Position numbers and translations under genes: made by a program | DNA from: Nitrococcus mobilis Nb-231 | GTDB taxonomy: Bacteria; Pseudomonadota; Gammaproteobacteria; Nitrococcales; Nitrococcaceae | Assembly: GCF_000153205.1 (NCBI RefSeq) | Contig: NZ_CH672427.1 | Coordinates: 3,526,596 to 3,590,595 of the forward strand | Length of the DNA stretch: 64,000 nt | Direction: 5' to 3' | Shown: positions 9,672-18,978 of the stretch, in pieces | How positions within the stretch are numbered: the first letter of the stretch is position 1 | Layout of the letters: each line of letters starts with the position of its first letter | The notes under the pieces: model-generated | Seen by the model: only the letters and a program-made list of their open reading frames with translations | The model's database searches: none | What the model was told of the DNA's origin: nothing

Positions 9672-10247
9672 CTAGGGTAAATGTATGCCTTCCGCTGCCA
9701 GCATCGCAGTGAGGCGGATCAGCGGCAAGCCGATCAGGGCTGTGGGGTCATCGCCTTCAAGCCGCTGCAACAATACAATTCCAAGGCCTTCGACTTTGAT
9801 GCTGCCGGCACAATCAAGCGGACGCTCATGTTCGACATAGCGCGTGATGCTTGCCTCGGAGAGATGGCGAAAATAGGCCCGAGCGGGGATCATGTCCGAT
9901 TGTACAGCGCCGGTGGTGCTGTTGATGAGGGCCAATCCAGTGAGAAACTCGACGCGACGCCCCGAGGCGCGGCGTAGCTGCGCGATTGCGCGCTCGAGTG
10001 TTTGGGCTTTGCCGAGAATCTCGCCATCGAGTACCGCGGCTTGATCGGAGCCTATTATCAGCGCGGGTTCGTCGAGCGGTGCCGCTGCCTTTGCCTTGGC
10101 AATGGCCAGGCGCACGACATAGGCGGCCGGGTCTTCATCGGGGCGGGGCGTCTCGTCGATCCGCCCCGGTGTCTGCTCGAATGGCAATCCCAGGCGCCGC
10201 AGCAGTCCGGCGCGGTAGGGCGAGGCGGAACCGAGTATCAATCGCAT
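9672..10247 (-). CDS. Maf-family nucleotide pyrophosphatase (YceF type)
   Basis: This 191-aa Maf/HAM1-like protein begins with the family motif LGSASPYRAGLLRRLG and has the conserved aspartate in IIGSDQA near residue 69. YceF-type Maf proteins hydrolyse 7-methyl-GTP and related modified nucleotides, probably as house-cleaning enzymes. It sits in the usual place upstream of yceD, transcribed divergently from it. The m7GTP subtype is inferred from synteny and not from a specificity residue I can prove. Confidence 0.92.
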   Translation of the reverse strand: MRLILGSASPYRAGLLRRLGLPFEQTPGRIDETPRPDEDPAAYVVRLAIAKAKAAAPLDEPALIIGSDQAAVLDGEILGKAQTLERAIAQLRRASGRRVEFLTGLALINSTTGAVQSDMIPARAYFRHLSEASITRYVEHERPLDCAGSIKVEGLGIVLLQRLEGDDPTALIGLPLIRLTAMLAAEGIHLP

Positions 10248-10495
10248 GAATTCTCCAGGTGGTGCTTGGGTGGTGCTAAAGCATACTGAGGCGGAGCATA
10301 TCGCCGTTGCACTTGGCTTGCTCGAAATAGACCAGTGGGACGGGAGGAGGGAGTGCGATTGGTCTGAAATACAGGTTCAGGCGGAGTCGCCGGTCGTCGC
10401 GGTCAGGGCGATCAGGGGGGCGATTCGCTACCACAGCATACATAACTTCAAGTCCTTTTGACACGTTGGATAGTAACAATTAATATCGCTCGTTT

Positions 10496-11026
10496 ATGTC
10501 GGACGGAACCCTTCCGAAATCGATCGATATTGGACGCCTTGATGCGGGTGGCGCGCGGTTCGTGGGCGCCGTACCGCTCACCACGATGCACCGGCTTCGA
10601 GAACTGGTGATCACCTCAGCGGGCGAAGTCAACGCGGCCGTCGAAGTGGACTTCAAGGAGGCCATGCAGGTCATCGTTACCGGTGTCGCTACGACCCGAG
10701 TGCATCGGGAGTGTCAGCGGTGCCTGGAACCGAAAGCGATTCTGCTGCGGGCGCCGTTTCGGCTCTTTGTTGTCGGTTCATTCGCCGAGGCGGAAGCACT
10801 CGGGCAGGACGCTGACCCGCTCATCGCGCCGGGGGGTGTGATTGACCTGCTGACCGCCCTCGAGGACGAATTACTGCTGGCTTTGCCGTCCGTGACGAGG
10901 CACGGGCAGGATGAAGTATGCGAGCAGCATCGCATGCACACTAGGGCATCCGGAGCGGTAGAGGGGGCGCTTCATCAGCAAAGCCCTTTTGGGGTGCTCG
11001 AACAGCTCAAAAAGAGGGGCGATTAA
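10496..11026 (+). CDS. yceD: DUF177 protein YceD, linked to 23S rRNA accumulation
   Basis: This 176-aa DUF177 protein carries the conserved cysteine pair in [10 protein letters not shown] near residue 75 and the acidic segment typical of the family. YceD homologues are required for normal 23S rRNA levels and are almost always encoded directly before rpmF, as here. The likely transcript is yceD-rpmF, possibly reading on toward plsX. Confidence 0.92.
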   Translation: MSDGTLPKSIDIGRLDAGGARFVGAVPLTTMHRLRELVITSAGEVNAAVEVDFKEAMQVIVTGVATTRVHRECQRCLEPKAILLRAPFRLFVVGSFAEAEALGQDADPLIAPGGVIDLLTALEDELLLALPSVTRHGQDEVCEQHRMHTRASGAVEGALHQQSPFGVLEQLKKRGD

Positions 11027-11067
11027 GTGTCAATCGTCCGATTGTACTGTGGAGGAGATATTGGACC

Positions 11068-11247
11068 ATGGCCGTTCAAAAGAGTCGGAAAAGCCCGTCC
11101 AAACGGGGTATGCGGCGTGCGCACGATGCATTGAAGCGGCCAACGCTTTCGGTGGATCCGACGACCGGGGAGACAAATCGTCGCCATCATATTTCCTCCG
11201 ATGGATATTACAGGGGTCGGAAAATAATCGCCCATGACGAGAGCTGA
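11068..11247 (+). CDS. rpmF: 50S ribosomal protein L32
   Basis: This 59-aa basic protein begins [20 protein letters not shown], the hallmark N-terminus of bacterial L32, and ends with the RKIIAHDES-type tail. A strong Shine-Dalgarno sequence GGAGGAG lies at about 11051-11057. L32 sits near the peptidyl-transferase entrance of the large subunit. No zinc-binding cysteines are present, so this is the Cys-less form. The gene is 41 bases downstream of yceD and is easily missed because of its length. Confidence 0.95.
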   Translation: MAVQKSRKSPSKRGMRRAHDALKRPTLSVDPTTGETNRRHHISSDGYYRGRKIIAHDES

Positions 11248-11291
11248 CACCGTTTTACTGCGCTCGTAATGACTTCGTGGCGATCGCGTGC

Positions 11292-11467
11292 CCTAGCCCG
11301 GAAGTTTCATAAATCCGCGCGATGATTAATGCTTGTGCAGCTTGTGGATTCACAGGAGCTTTTGTGAAGGAGCGGCGTATCGGTGACTCCGCCCGACTGA
11401 GCAGAATCTTCTGTGGATTCAAGGGGCAAGCGAAGGCGTGCGCGATTCATGAAATTTCCGGGCTAGG
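11292..11467. repeat. MITE-like element with long inverted ends
   Basis: Arms at 11292-11320 and 11440-11467 are inverted copies of each other over about 28 bases, with only a few mismatches (core CCTAGCCCGGAA at the outer ends). The 119-base centre has no ORF but contains two direct copies of TGTGGATTCA. The whole 176-base unit fills most of the rpmF-plsX gap. It resembles a non-autonomous inverted-repeat element. I could not find a convincing target duplication at its edges. Confidence 0.5.
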
Positions 11468-11513
11468 CAGCAGCCAGTAATCTCTGCCCTTCACATGGTC
11501 AATTTCAGCACCT

Positions 11514-12545
11514 ATGTCGCAATGCTTTACGATTGCCTTGGACGCCATGGGCGGGGATCACGGTCCGGCGGCCGTGGTACCGGCTGCGCTCAGGGCGCTC
11601 AACCGCCATTCTGGGCTGGTTCATCTGATTCTGGTCGGCCGACCGGAAATGGTTCGTGAAGAGCTTCATCGCCACGGTGGGCAAGAATGTGAGGCATTAC
11701 GCATCCATTCTGCTTCCCAGGTCGTTGACATGGCCGAGCTCCCTTCGCAGGCTTTACGCGGCAAGAAGGATTCCTCCATGCGCGTGGCCGTGAATCTTGT
11801 CAAGGAGGGGGTGGCCGATGCCTGCGTCAGTGCCGGCAACACCGGTGCGCTTGTGGCCATGGCCCGCTATGTGCTGAAGACCCTACCAGGGATTGATCGT
11901 CCGGCGATTTGCACGACGATCCCGTGTCTCGGTGGCTGTTTCCACATGCTTGATTTGGGAGGTAATGTAGACTGCGCCGCAGAGCAGCTCTTTCGGTTCG
12001 CCGTAATGGGTTCGGTGCTGGCGCGGGCGAGTGGCACCGACTCCCCACGAATCGGGCTAATGAACCTGGGGGAAGAGGAGATCAAAGGCAATGGGCAGGT
12101 CAAGCGGGCGGCACAGCTCTTGCAAGCCAGTACGCTGAACTACATTGGTTATGTAGAAGGCGATTCCGCTTACAAAGGCGTGGCCGATGTCGTGGTCTGT
12201 GATGGTTTTGTGGGCAACGTCGCCTTGAAGAGCAGTGAAGGTGTCGCCTTCGTGATTTCCCGATATCTACAGGAAGCCTTTCATAAGAATCTTTTGAGCA
12301 AGCTTGCCGGTTTGATTGCGCTTCCGGTGCTGCACTCGTTGCGCAGACGGCTCGACCCGCGCCAGTACAATGGCGCCAGTCTGCTCGGATTGCGTGGGGT
12401 TGTCGTTAAGAGTCATGGCGGTGCCGATGCCGTCGCATTCGAGCGGGCCATCGATGTTGGGATCTTGGAAGCGGAAAAAGCCGTACCTCGGCTCATTGAC
12501 GAACGGCTTAGAGAGATTTTCTCTCAGGAGCAACTGCAGACGTGA
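11514..12545 (+). CDS. plsX: Phosphate acyltransferase PlsX
   Basis: PlsX makes acyl-phosphate from acyl-ACP, feeding PlsY and membrane phospholipid synthesis. The protein has 343 aa and begins with the family signature [12 protein letters not shown]. Further conserved segments are [11 protein letters not shown] and [10 protein letters not shown]-like residues near the middle. It opens the fatty-acid cluster and overlaps fabH by 4 bases (GTGA). Confidence 0.96.
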   Translation: MSQCFTIALDAMGGDHGPAAVVPAALRALNRHSGLVHLILVGRPEMVREELHRHGGQECEALRIHSASQVVDMAELPSQALRGKKDSSMRVAVNLVKEGVADACVSAGNTGALVAMARYVLKTLPGIDRPAICTTIPCLGGCFHMLDLGGNVDCAAEQLFRFAVMGSVLARASGTDSPRIGLMNLGEEEIKGNGQVKRAAQLLQASTLNYIGYVEGDSAYKGVADVVVCDGFVGNVALKSSEGVAFVISRYLQEAFHKNLLSKLAGLIALPVLHSLRRRLDPRQYNGASLLGLRGVVVKSHGGADAVAFERAIDVGILEAEKAVPRLIDERLREIFSQEQLQT

Positions 12546-13513
12546 GCGTTTCACGCATTCGCGGAACGGGAGGGTATTTACCCGAACGGGTTATAACGAA
12601 CCATGATCTGGAGCGTATGGTCGAGACCTCCGATGCATGGATACGTGAGCGTACCGGAATCATTGAACGCCATATCGCGGCGGATGGAGAAACCTGTAGC
12701 GATCTTGCCGTTGTCGCGGCTCAGCGCGCCCTGGAAGCGGCGGGTATAGCCGGCCGCGAGGTGGACTTGGTCGTGTTAGCGACGTCCACTCCGGATCAGG
12801 TTTTCCCGAGCACCGCTTGCCTAATACAGGAACGACTCGATATCCCAGGCAAGACCATTGCCTTCGACATCGCGGCGGCCTGCTGCGGCTTTATCTATGC
12901 GCTGGATGTCGCCGATCGCTTCATCCGTACCGGCGGTGCACGGCGGGCGTTGGTGATTGGGGCGGAGACGTTCTCGCGGATTCTGAATTGGGAAGACCGT
13001 ACGACTTGTGTGCTCTTTGGAGACGGTGCCGGTGCAGTGCTTCTGGAGGCCGCCGATGAGCCTGGTGTGTTGTCCACGCAGCTGTATGCGGACGGTCGTC
13101 AGCAGGCGTTGCTAAATGTCCCCTGGGGCATCTCTCAAGGTTACGAGCGACTGACTCCCACCTCCGGCAAAATCACTATGCGCGGTAATGATGTATTCAA
13201 GGCCGCTGTGCGCAGCATGGGCGCGTTGGTAGATGAAACGCTACAGGCCAATGACCTTGCGCGTGAGGATGTGGACTGGCTCGTGCCGCATCAGGCCAAC
13301 ATCCGAATTATGGCGGCGCTGGCTCGCAAGCTCGGGTTTTCCATGGAGCAGGTAATCGTGACGGCGGATCGGCACGGTAATACCTCAGCGGCTTCGGTTC
13401 CGTTAGCGCTCGATGTCGCCGTGCGCGACGGGCGTATTCAACGGGGCCAGCTGCTGCTGCTCGAGGCTTTCGGTGCTGGGTTCACGTGGGGTTCGGCGTT
13501 GGTGCGATATTGA
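12542..13513 (+). CDS. fabH: 3-oxoacyl-ACP synthase III
   Basis: FabH starts type II fatty-acid synthesis by condensing acetyl-CoA with malonyl-ACP. The protein has 323 aa with the Cys-His-Asn triad visible: Cys114 in DIAAACCGF, His in VPHQANIRI near residue 250, and Asn in RHGNTSAAS near 280. The start is GTG, overlapping the plsX stop. Note the Cys-Cys doublet at the active site, where many FabH proteins have Cys-Ala. Confidence 0.96.
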   Translation: MSVSRIRGTGGYLPERVITNHDLERMVETSDAWIRERTGIIERHIAADGETCSDLAVVAAQRALEAAGIAGREVDLVVLATSTPDQVFPSTACLIQERLDIPGKTIAFDIAAACCGFIYALDVADRFIRTGGARRALVIGAETFSRILNWEDRTTCVLFGDGAGAVLLEAADEPGVLSTQLYADGRQQALLNVPWGISQGYERLTPTSGKITMRGNDVFKAAVRSMGALVDETLQANDLAREDVDWLVPHQANIRIMAALARKLGFSMEQVIVTADRHGNTSAASVPLALDVAVRDGRIQRGQLLLLEAFGAGFTWGSALVRY

Positions 13514-13542
13514 GCGTAGGCGGTCGTGGTAGCTGTTGACAA

Positions 13543-14499
13543 ATGACCATCAGTGAAAAAAATAAGTCTGGATTCATCTTCGCCGGCCAGGGATCCCAAT
13601 CAGTGGGTATGTTGGCTGATTTGGGGGAGGCCTTCCCCATCGTGCGCGACACTTTCCAAGAAGCTTCGGAGGCCGTTCAGGTCGATCTGTGGGCAGTGGT
13701 CCAAAACGGTCCGGAGAGCGAACTCAACCGCACTGAGCGAACTCAACCGATTATGCTGGCGGCCGGGGTCGCCGTGTGGCGCTGCTGGCATCAGCGCGGC
13801 GGTGCGACTCCGGCCGTACTGGCAGGGCACAGCCTTGGTGAATACACTGCGCTGGTGTGTGCTGGAGCGATTGATTTCGGTGTGGCAACCCGGCTCGTCG
13901 CTGATCGCGCCCGCTTCATGCAAGAGGCGGTGACCACAGGCGAGGGGCGGATGGCAGCGATCCTCGGCCTTGATGATGATCAGGTAGGTCTGATATGCCA
14001 GGAGGCGGCTCAGGAGCAGGTGGTGGAGGCCGTCAACTTTAATGCGCCGGGCCAGGTAGTCATTGCTGGTTGTACGGCGGCGGTTGACCGCGCAGTTACA
14101 CTGGCAAAAGCGGCTGGAGCGAAACGCGCGGTGGAATTACCGGTTAGCGTACCCTCCCACTGTGCTTTGATGCGTCCGGCGGCGGTGCGGCTTGCCGAGC
14201 GTCTCGCAGCAGTGGAGATCAAGGTGCCGGTCCTGCCGGTGTTGCATAACGTCGACATCTCTCGGGCGGCACACCCAGATACGATCCGAGCGCGTCTGGT
14301 CGAGCAGTTGCACTGTCCCGTGCGCTGGGTCGAGACCATACGGCGCATGGCTGCAGATGGTGTGGCTTGGGTGGTCGAGTGTGGCCCCGGCAAAGTACTG
14401 ACAGGGCTCAACCGCCGCATCGACCGTCGGATGGATGCTGTGGCCGTGTTTGATTTGGCATCGCTCGACAAAGCGCTACTGAAAGGGGGCGGAAATTGA
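13543..14499 (+). CDS. fabD: Malonyl-CoA:ACP transacylase
   Basis: FabD loads malonyl groups onto acyl carrier protein. The 318-aa protein shows the N-terminal FAGQGSQ motif, the catalytic serine in GHSLGEYTALV (Ser97) and the catalytic histidine in VPSHCALM near residue 206. It lies 29 bases after fabH and immediately precedes fabG, so it belongs to the same transcript. Confidence 0.96.
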   Translation: MTISEKNKSGFIFAGQGSQSVGMLADLGEAFPIVRDTFQEASEAVQVDLWAVVQNGPESELNRTERTQPIMLAAGVAVWRCWHQRGGATPAVLAGHSLGEYTALVCAGAIDFGVATRLVADRARFMQEAVTTGEGRMAAILGLDDDQVGLICQEAAQEQVVEAVNFNAPGQVVIAGCTAAVDRAVTLAKAAGAKRAVELPVSVPSHCALMRPAAVRLAERLAAVEIKVPVLPVLHNVDISRAAHPDTIRARLVEQLHCPVRWVETIRRMAADGVAWVVECGPGKVLTGLNRRIDRRMDAVAVFDLASLDKALLKGGGN

Positions 14500-14501
14500 C
14501 C

Positions 14502-15251
14502 ATGGCGTTCTCTTTGGAGAATCAAATTGCGCTCATTACAGGAGCAAGCCGCGGCCTGGGACAGTCGATTGCGCTCACGCTGGGCAGAGCCGGTGCGACG
14601 ATTATCGGCACGGCTACTACCGAGGCAGGAGCGGAGCGGATTGAAGGGGATTTAACGCAAGCGGGCATCACTGGTGCGGGTATGGTGCTCGATGTGACCG
14701 ATGGCGAGCAAGTGAATGCCGTGGTGGCGACCCTGGGGCGACGTTTCGGTAACCCGAGCGTATTGGTAAACAATGCTGGTATCACGCGTGATGCGTTGTT
14801 TCTGCGGATGCGGCAAGAAGAATGGGACGCCGTTGTTGACACGAACCTCGGCTCGGTCTATCGGATGAGCAAGGCGTGTCTGCGGGGGATGATCAAGGCC
14901 CGTTACGGCAGGATTATAAACATTGCCTCGGTGGTGGGACTCATGGGCAACGCTGGGCAGGCCAACTATGCAGCCGCCAAAGCCGGTATCATAGGTCTGA
15001 GCAAATCGTTGGCGCGGGAGGTTGGTTCCCGTGGCGTTACGGTGAACACCGTGGCGCCGGGGTACATCGCCACCGATATGACCGAGTCGCTGGCGGCGGC
15101 ACAGCGGGAGGCCTTATTGGCGCAGATGCCCCTTGGACGGTTAGGCCAACCGCAGGACATCGCCACTGCGGTGCTTTTCCTGGCTGCCCAGGAATCGGGT
15201 TTTATTACCGGCGAGACGCTGAACGTCAATGGCGGCTTGCATATGTATTGA
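14502..15251 (+). CDS. fabG: 3-oxoacyl-ACP reductase
   Basis: FabG is the NADPH-dependent ketoreductase of the elongation cycle. It is a short-chain dehydrogenase of about 249 aa with the cofactor motif TGASRGLG, the NNAG segment and the catalytic YxxxK in ANYAAAKAGI. I chose ATG 14502, which gives the standard N-terminus. A TTG at 14496 overlapping the fabD stop would add two residues. Operon membership is clear. Confidence 0.96.
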   Translation: MAFSLENQIALITGASRGLGQSIALTLGRAGATIIGTATTEAGAERIEGDLTQAGITGAGMVLDVTDGEQVNAVVATLGRRFGNPSVLVNNAGITRDALFLRMRQEEWDAVVDTNLGSVYRMSKACLRGMIKARYGRIINIASVVGLMGNAGQANYAAAKAGIIGLSKSLAREVGSRGVTVNTVAPGYIATDMTESLAAAQREALLAQMPLGRLGQPQDIATAVLFLAAQESGFITGETLNVNGGLHMY

Positions 15252-15378
15252 GGTGGGATGCCAATCAGTAGCATGACTGAGTGTCTTCACCCTACAATAC
15301 GCCCTCCATCGGTTCGGTAGCATGTGTTGAGGAACGTGCACGGGTGGAACCATTCCATATTTCGGAGGAAGAGCCAAG

Positions 15379-15618
15379 ATGAGCAGTGTCGAAGAACGTG
15401 TAGGCAAGATCATCGTCGAACAGCTTGGAGTTAAAGAGGAGGAGGTGACTCCGGAGGCTTCCTTCGTTGACGATCTTGGTGCCGATTCATTGGATACCGT
15501 CGAGCTCGTAATGGCTCTCGAGGAAGAGTTCGAATGCGAGATTCCGGATGAGGAGGCGGAAAGGATCACAACGGTGCAGCAAGCCATCGATTACATCAAC
15601 CAGCACTTGGAACAATAG
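15379..15618 (+). CDS. acpP: Acyl carrier protein
   Basis: This small acidic protein of 79 aa carries the growing acyl chain on a phosphopantetheine attached to Ser37 in the invariant DSL motif ([10 protein letters not shown]). A clear ribosome-binding site GGAGGAAG lies just upstream. It is separated from fabG by 127 bases and from fabF by 250 bases with a hairpin, which fits separate high-level expression of acpP within the cluster. Confidence 0.97.
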   Translation: MSSVEERVGKIIVEQLGVKEEEVTPEASFVDDLGADSLDTVELVMALEEEFECEIPDEEAERITTVQQAIDYINQHLEQ

Positions 15619-15704
15619 GCTACGCGCGAGCGCAATTGACTTCCAAAATTGGTTTCCGGCGTTTGGCCGGCAAGACTGGCTTTACTGTACATTGGGCGTA
15701 GGCA

Positions 15705-15740
15705 AGGATGTCGAAAACTCAACCGAGCTTTCGACATCCT
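15705..15740. promoter_or_regulatory. Perfect 12-bp hairpin between acpP and fabF
   Basis: Arms 15705-15716 and 15729-15740 are perfect inverted repeats of 12 bases around a 12-base loop. There is no T tract, so simple intrinsic termination is unlikely. The position just after acpP suggests an mRNA-stabilising or attenuating structure that could set a high acpP:fabF ratio. Function is inferred. The rest of 15619-15868 shows nothing else I recognise. Confidence 0.5.
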
Positions 15741-15868
15741 GAGCCCACGCCTAATAGTAGTTTCTCATTTTTATAGAGTATGCGGATCAAGCGACGTAGA
15801 CCCCATAAGTTGCCAAGGGCGAGGTCAAGTCTTTATCCGGCAGGCCCTAGTTTTCGGAGGTTGTGTCC

Positions 15869-17113
15869 GTGGCTGCACGGCGTGTAGTGGTAACAGGGCT
15901 GGGTATCATTTCCCCGGTCGGTAATACCGTGGCGGAAGCTTGGCAAAACATCTGTGCGGGTCGCACCGGCATTCGCACCATCGAGCGTTTTGATCCGGCC
16001 GGCTATCCGGTTCGCTTCGGCGGAGAGGTCCGAGGTTTCGATGTCGGGTGCTACCTTGCCGCGAAGGAAGCGCGGAAAGCGGACCCATTCATTCATTACG
16101 GCATCGCTGCGGCTGTGGATGCCTTGCGAGATGCAGAGCTCGAGATTACCGATGACAATGCAGGGCGCATTGGGGCCTGCTTGGGCTCGGGCATCGGTGG
16201 TTTATTTAGCATAGAGAATGCGCAGCAAGCGTTTTTCAAGGGGGGGCCGCGCAAAATCAGCCCCTTCTATGTCCCGAGCGCGATCATCAATATGCTCTCC
16301 GGGAATCTCGCTATCTTGCTCGGTATCAAGGGCCCTAATTTCGCGATTGTCAGTGCCTGTGCAACCGGGACCCACACCATTGGTCAGGCCGGCCGAGTAA
16401 TCGCCTACGGTGATGCCGACGTCATGTTCGCCGGCGGGGCCGAATTCGCCACGACGCCTACAGGGCTCGGCGGATTCGCTGCGGCGCGGGCGCTGTCGAT
16501 GCGCAATGAGGATCCTGCGCACGCCAGCCGGCCCTGGGACCGAGATCGAGATGGCTTCGTGCTCGGCGACGGCGCCGGAGTGCTGATGTTAGAGGAATTG
16601 GAGCACGCCAAGCGCCGCGGCGCGCGAATCCATGCCGAGCTCGTTGGTTTTGGCATGAGTGCGGATGCCTACCATATGACTTTGCCGTCGCAGGACGGAG
16701 AGGGAGCGCAGCGCGCGATGGTTAATGCACTGCGAGATGCGCGGCTCAATTGCAATGAGATCGACTATATCAATGCGCATGGCACATCGACCCCGGCTGG
16801 AGATCGGGTCGAATGCGATGCAATTAAAAGCGTTTTCGGGGATCATGCCGCCGAAAAACTCGCCGTGAGCTCCACCAAATCCATGACTGGTCATCTCCTC
16901 GGCGCGGCAGGTGGTGTTGAAGCCATCTTCAGCATCCTGGCGCTGCGGGATCAGCTGGCCCCACCTACAATCAATCTCGATCATCCGGATGACGATCTGG
17001 ATCTGAACTTCGTGCCCCATAAGGCGCGCGAATTGTCTATCGACGTCGTTTTGTCAAACTCTTTCGGCTTTGGCGGAACCAATGCAAGTGTGATCTTTCG
17101 CCGTCTGGTTTGA
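15869..17113 (+). CDS. fabF: 3-oxoacyl-ACP synthase II
   Basis: FabF is the elongating condensing enzyme that extends palmitoleoyl-ACP and other acyl-ACPs. Its Cys-His-His triad is visible: Cys in [11 protein letters not shown] near residue 165, and the histidines in [11 protein letters not shown] and [13 protein letters not shown] start at GTG 15869 ([10 protein letters not shown]) because the Shine-Dalgarno CGGAGG lies 8-9 bases before it. The earlier GTG at 15863 is too close to that site. Length is about 414 aa, normal for the family. Confidence 0.96.
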   Translation: MAARRVVVTGLGIISPVGNTVAEAWQNICAGRTGIRTIERFDPAGYPVRFGGEVRGFDVGCYLAAKEARKADPFIHYGIAAAVDALRDAELEITDDNAGRIGACLGSGIGGLFSIENAQQAFFKGGPRKISPFYVPSAIINMLSGNLAILLGIKGPNFAIVSACATGTHTIGQAGRVIAYGDADVMFAGGAEFATTPTGLGGFAAARALSMRNEDPAHASRPWDRDRDGFVLGDGAGVLMLEELEHAKRRGARIHAELVGFGMSADAYHMTLPSQDGEGAQRAMVNALRDARLNCNEIDYINAHGTSTPAGDRVECDAIKSVFGDHAAEKLAVSSTKSMTGHLLGAAGGVEAIFSILALRDQLAPPTINLDHPDDDLDLNFVPHKARELSIDVVLSNSFGFGGTNASVIFRRLV

Positions 17114-17277
17114 GTGTATCTCTGCACTACGGTGGATACCGGTCGCTTTTGAGTCGTTTTGGTTTAAGGCGGTGGGGGTGGGTGCGGTGTCATCGATCCG
17201 AACGCCTGGGACGCTGATGGCTCAGTTCGGTAGGTCAGCCGTGTGGTTACCGGGAATCAGCGGGGAGTGAGTCGAGC

Positions 17278-18297
17278 ATGTGGCGGCCACGTCGGATCGC
17301 GTTGATCCTGCTGGTGGGGAGCCTGTTGGTTGGCAGCGGGGTTGCCCTCGGGGTTGTAGTGGCGCTGAAAAGCTTGGAGACGAAGCCTCTTTTTACCACC
17401 GGTGAACGGCAGATCGTGGAAGTGTCCGTGGGCACTTCATTCGCCGAGTTGGCGAACCAGTTCAAGCAACGCGGCTGGATTGAATACCCACGGCTGCTGA
17501 GCCTTTATGCTCGGCTCAGTGGTAGGGCTTCTGTGGTCAAGGCGGGTGAATATGCCGTGGAGCCCGGGATATCGATGTCGCAACTGCTCGATAGGATCGT
17601 TGCCGGCGCTGTGATCCAGCACAAGCTCACCCTTATCGAGGGCTGGACATTTCGTGAGCTTTTGCGCGCGGTCGAGGCCAATACCGCCTTATGCCATACC
17701 TTACCCCGTGCCGCCGCGGCTGATCTTGTTATGGCGCGGTTGGGGTATGCGGGAGAAGATCCGGAAGGTCGTTTCCTTCCAGAGACCTATCTTTTCCCCA
17801 GAGGTACCACCGACATCGCCTTTCTGAAACGTGCCTATGCGGCCATGCAGCAGGAGCTGGGAGTGCAATGGAGGCAGCGCGCCACAGGCTTGCCCTTGAA
17901 AAGCCCTTATCAAGCGCTGATTCTGGCGTCCCTGGTCGAGAAGGAGACCGCTTTGCCGAAGGAACGTCGGCGAATTGCCGGAGTTTTCATCCGTCGGCTT
18001 GAGCGTGGCATGCGACTGCAGGCGGATCCCTCCATCATCTATGGGTTGGGGGCGCATTTCGACGGCGATATTCGCGGCCGCGACCTGCGTGAAGACTCAC
18101 CTTACAATACTTATACCCGCAAGGGCCTGCCCCCGACTCCGATTGCGTTACCCGGGCGTGATGCAATTGCTGCAGTGCTGCATCCCGCTGCCGGCGATGC
18201 ATTGTATTTCGTTGCCCGCGGCGATGGCAGTCATACGTTTTCCGCCACGCTGACCGCGCATAATCAAGCGGTGCGCAAGTATGTGTTGCATGAATAA
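17278..18297 (+). CDS. mltG: Endolytic murein transglycosylase MltG
   Basis: MltG (YceG-like) cleaves nascent glycan strands and is thought to end peptidoglycan polymerisation. The 339-aa protein has an N-terminal membrane helix (about residues 7-30), a LysM-like subdomain and the catalytic glutamate in LASLVEKETALP near residue 222. The family normally lies between pabC and tmk. Here pabC is absent and mltG follows fabF after about 160 bases with nothing recognisable in them. Confidence 0.95.
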   Translation: MWRPRRIALILLVGSLLVGSGVALGVVVALKSLETKPLFTTGERQIVEVSVGTSFAELANQFKQRGWIEYPRLLSLYARLSGRASVVKAGEYAVEPGISMSQLLDRIVAGAVIQHKLTLIEGWTFRELLRAVEANTALCHTLPRAAAADLVMARLGYAGEDPEGRFLPETYLFPRGTTDIAFLKRAYAAMQQELGVQWRQRATGLPLKSPYQALILASLVEKETALPKERRRIAGVFIRRLERGMRLQADPSIIYGLGAHFDGDIRGRDLREDSPYNTYTRKGLPPTPIALPGRDAIAAVLHPAAGDALYFVARGDGSHTFSATLTAHNQAVRKYVLHE

Positions 18298-18309
18298 TGA
18301 GCTACGACA

Positions 18310-18978
18310 ATGGGCCCCACGACAATAACGAACGCTACTCGGCCAGCGCGATTTATTACGGTCGAGGGCATTGAAGGTGCTGGTAAAACCAGCTGTCTCG
18401 ACTATTTGGCTAAGTTGCTGCGAAATCAGGCCATCGAGGCCGTGCTTACTCGGGAGCCTGGGGGGACCTCGCTGGGGGAAGCGGTGCGCGCCCTATTGCT
18501 GGATCACCGTTTCCGCGGCATGGCAGGGGATGCTGAAACTTTATTAGTCTTTGCGGCGCGTGCGCAGCACTTGGCCGAGGTTATAAGACCGGCCTTGGCG
18601 GCTGGCCAGTGGGTAGTCTGCGACCGCTTTACAGACGCGACGTATGCCTACCAAGGTGGTGGTCGGGCGCTTGGCGCTACTCGTGTAGGCTTGTTAGAGC
18701 ATTGGGCGCAGAGTGAGCTACGGCCCGATCGAACCTTGTACCTAGACGTGCCGGTGACCGTAGGTTTGGGGCGTATCGCCAGCCGTGGCAATCTGGATCG
18801 ATTCGAGAGCGAGCGCCAGGCCTTTTTCGAGCGCGTACGGTGCGTCTATCTGGAGCGCTGCCGTGCGGAGCCGCAGCGCATGCGACGGATCGAGGCCGAT
18901 GGCTCACGCGAGGCGGTACATACCCAGATCGCAGCTGCTCTTGCCGATCTGCTCAACGACGGTGTCGAAACGAGATGA
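18310..18978 (+). CDS. tmk: Thymidylate kinase
   Basis: Tmk phosphorylates dTMP to dTDP. The 222-aa protein has the P-loop EGIEGAGKT near the N-terminus, the DRF motif in CDRFTDATYAYQGGGR and a LID-region arginine stretch. It overlaps holB by 4 bases (ATGA), the usual tmk-holB coupling that links nucleotide supply and replication genes. Confidence 0.96.
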   Translation: MGPTTITNATRPARFITVEGIEGAGKTSCLDYLAKLLRNQAIEAVLTREPGGTSLGEAVRALLLDHRFRGMAGDAETLLVFAARAQHLAEVIRPALAAGQWVVCDRFTDATYAYQGGGRALGATRVGLLEHWAQSELRPDRTLYLDVPVTVGLGRIASRGNLDRFESERQAFFERVRCVYLERCRAEPQRMRRIEADGSREAVHTQIAAALADLLNDGVETR

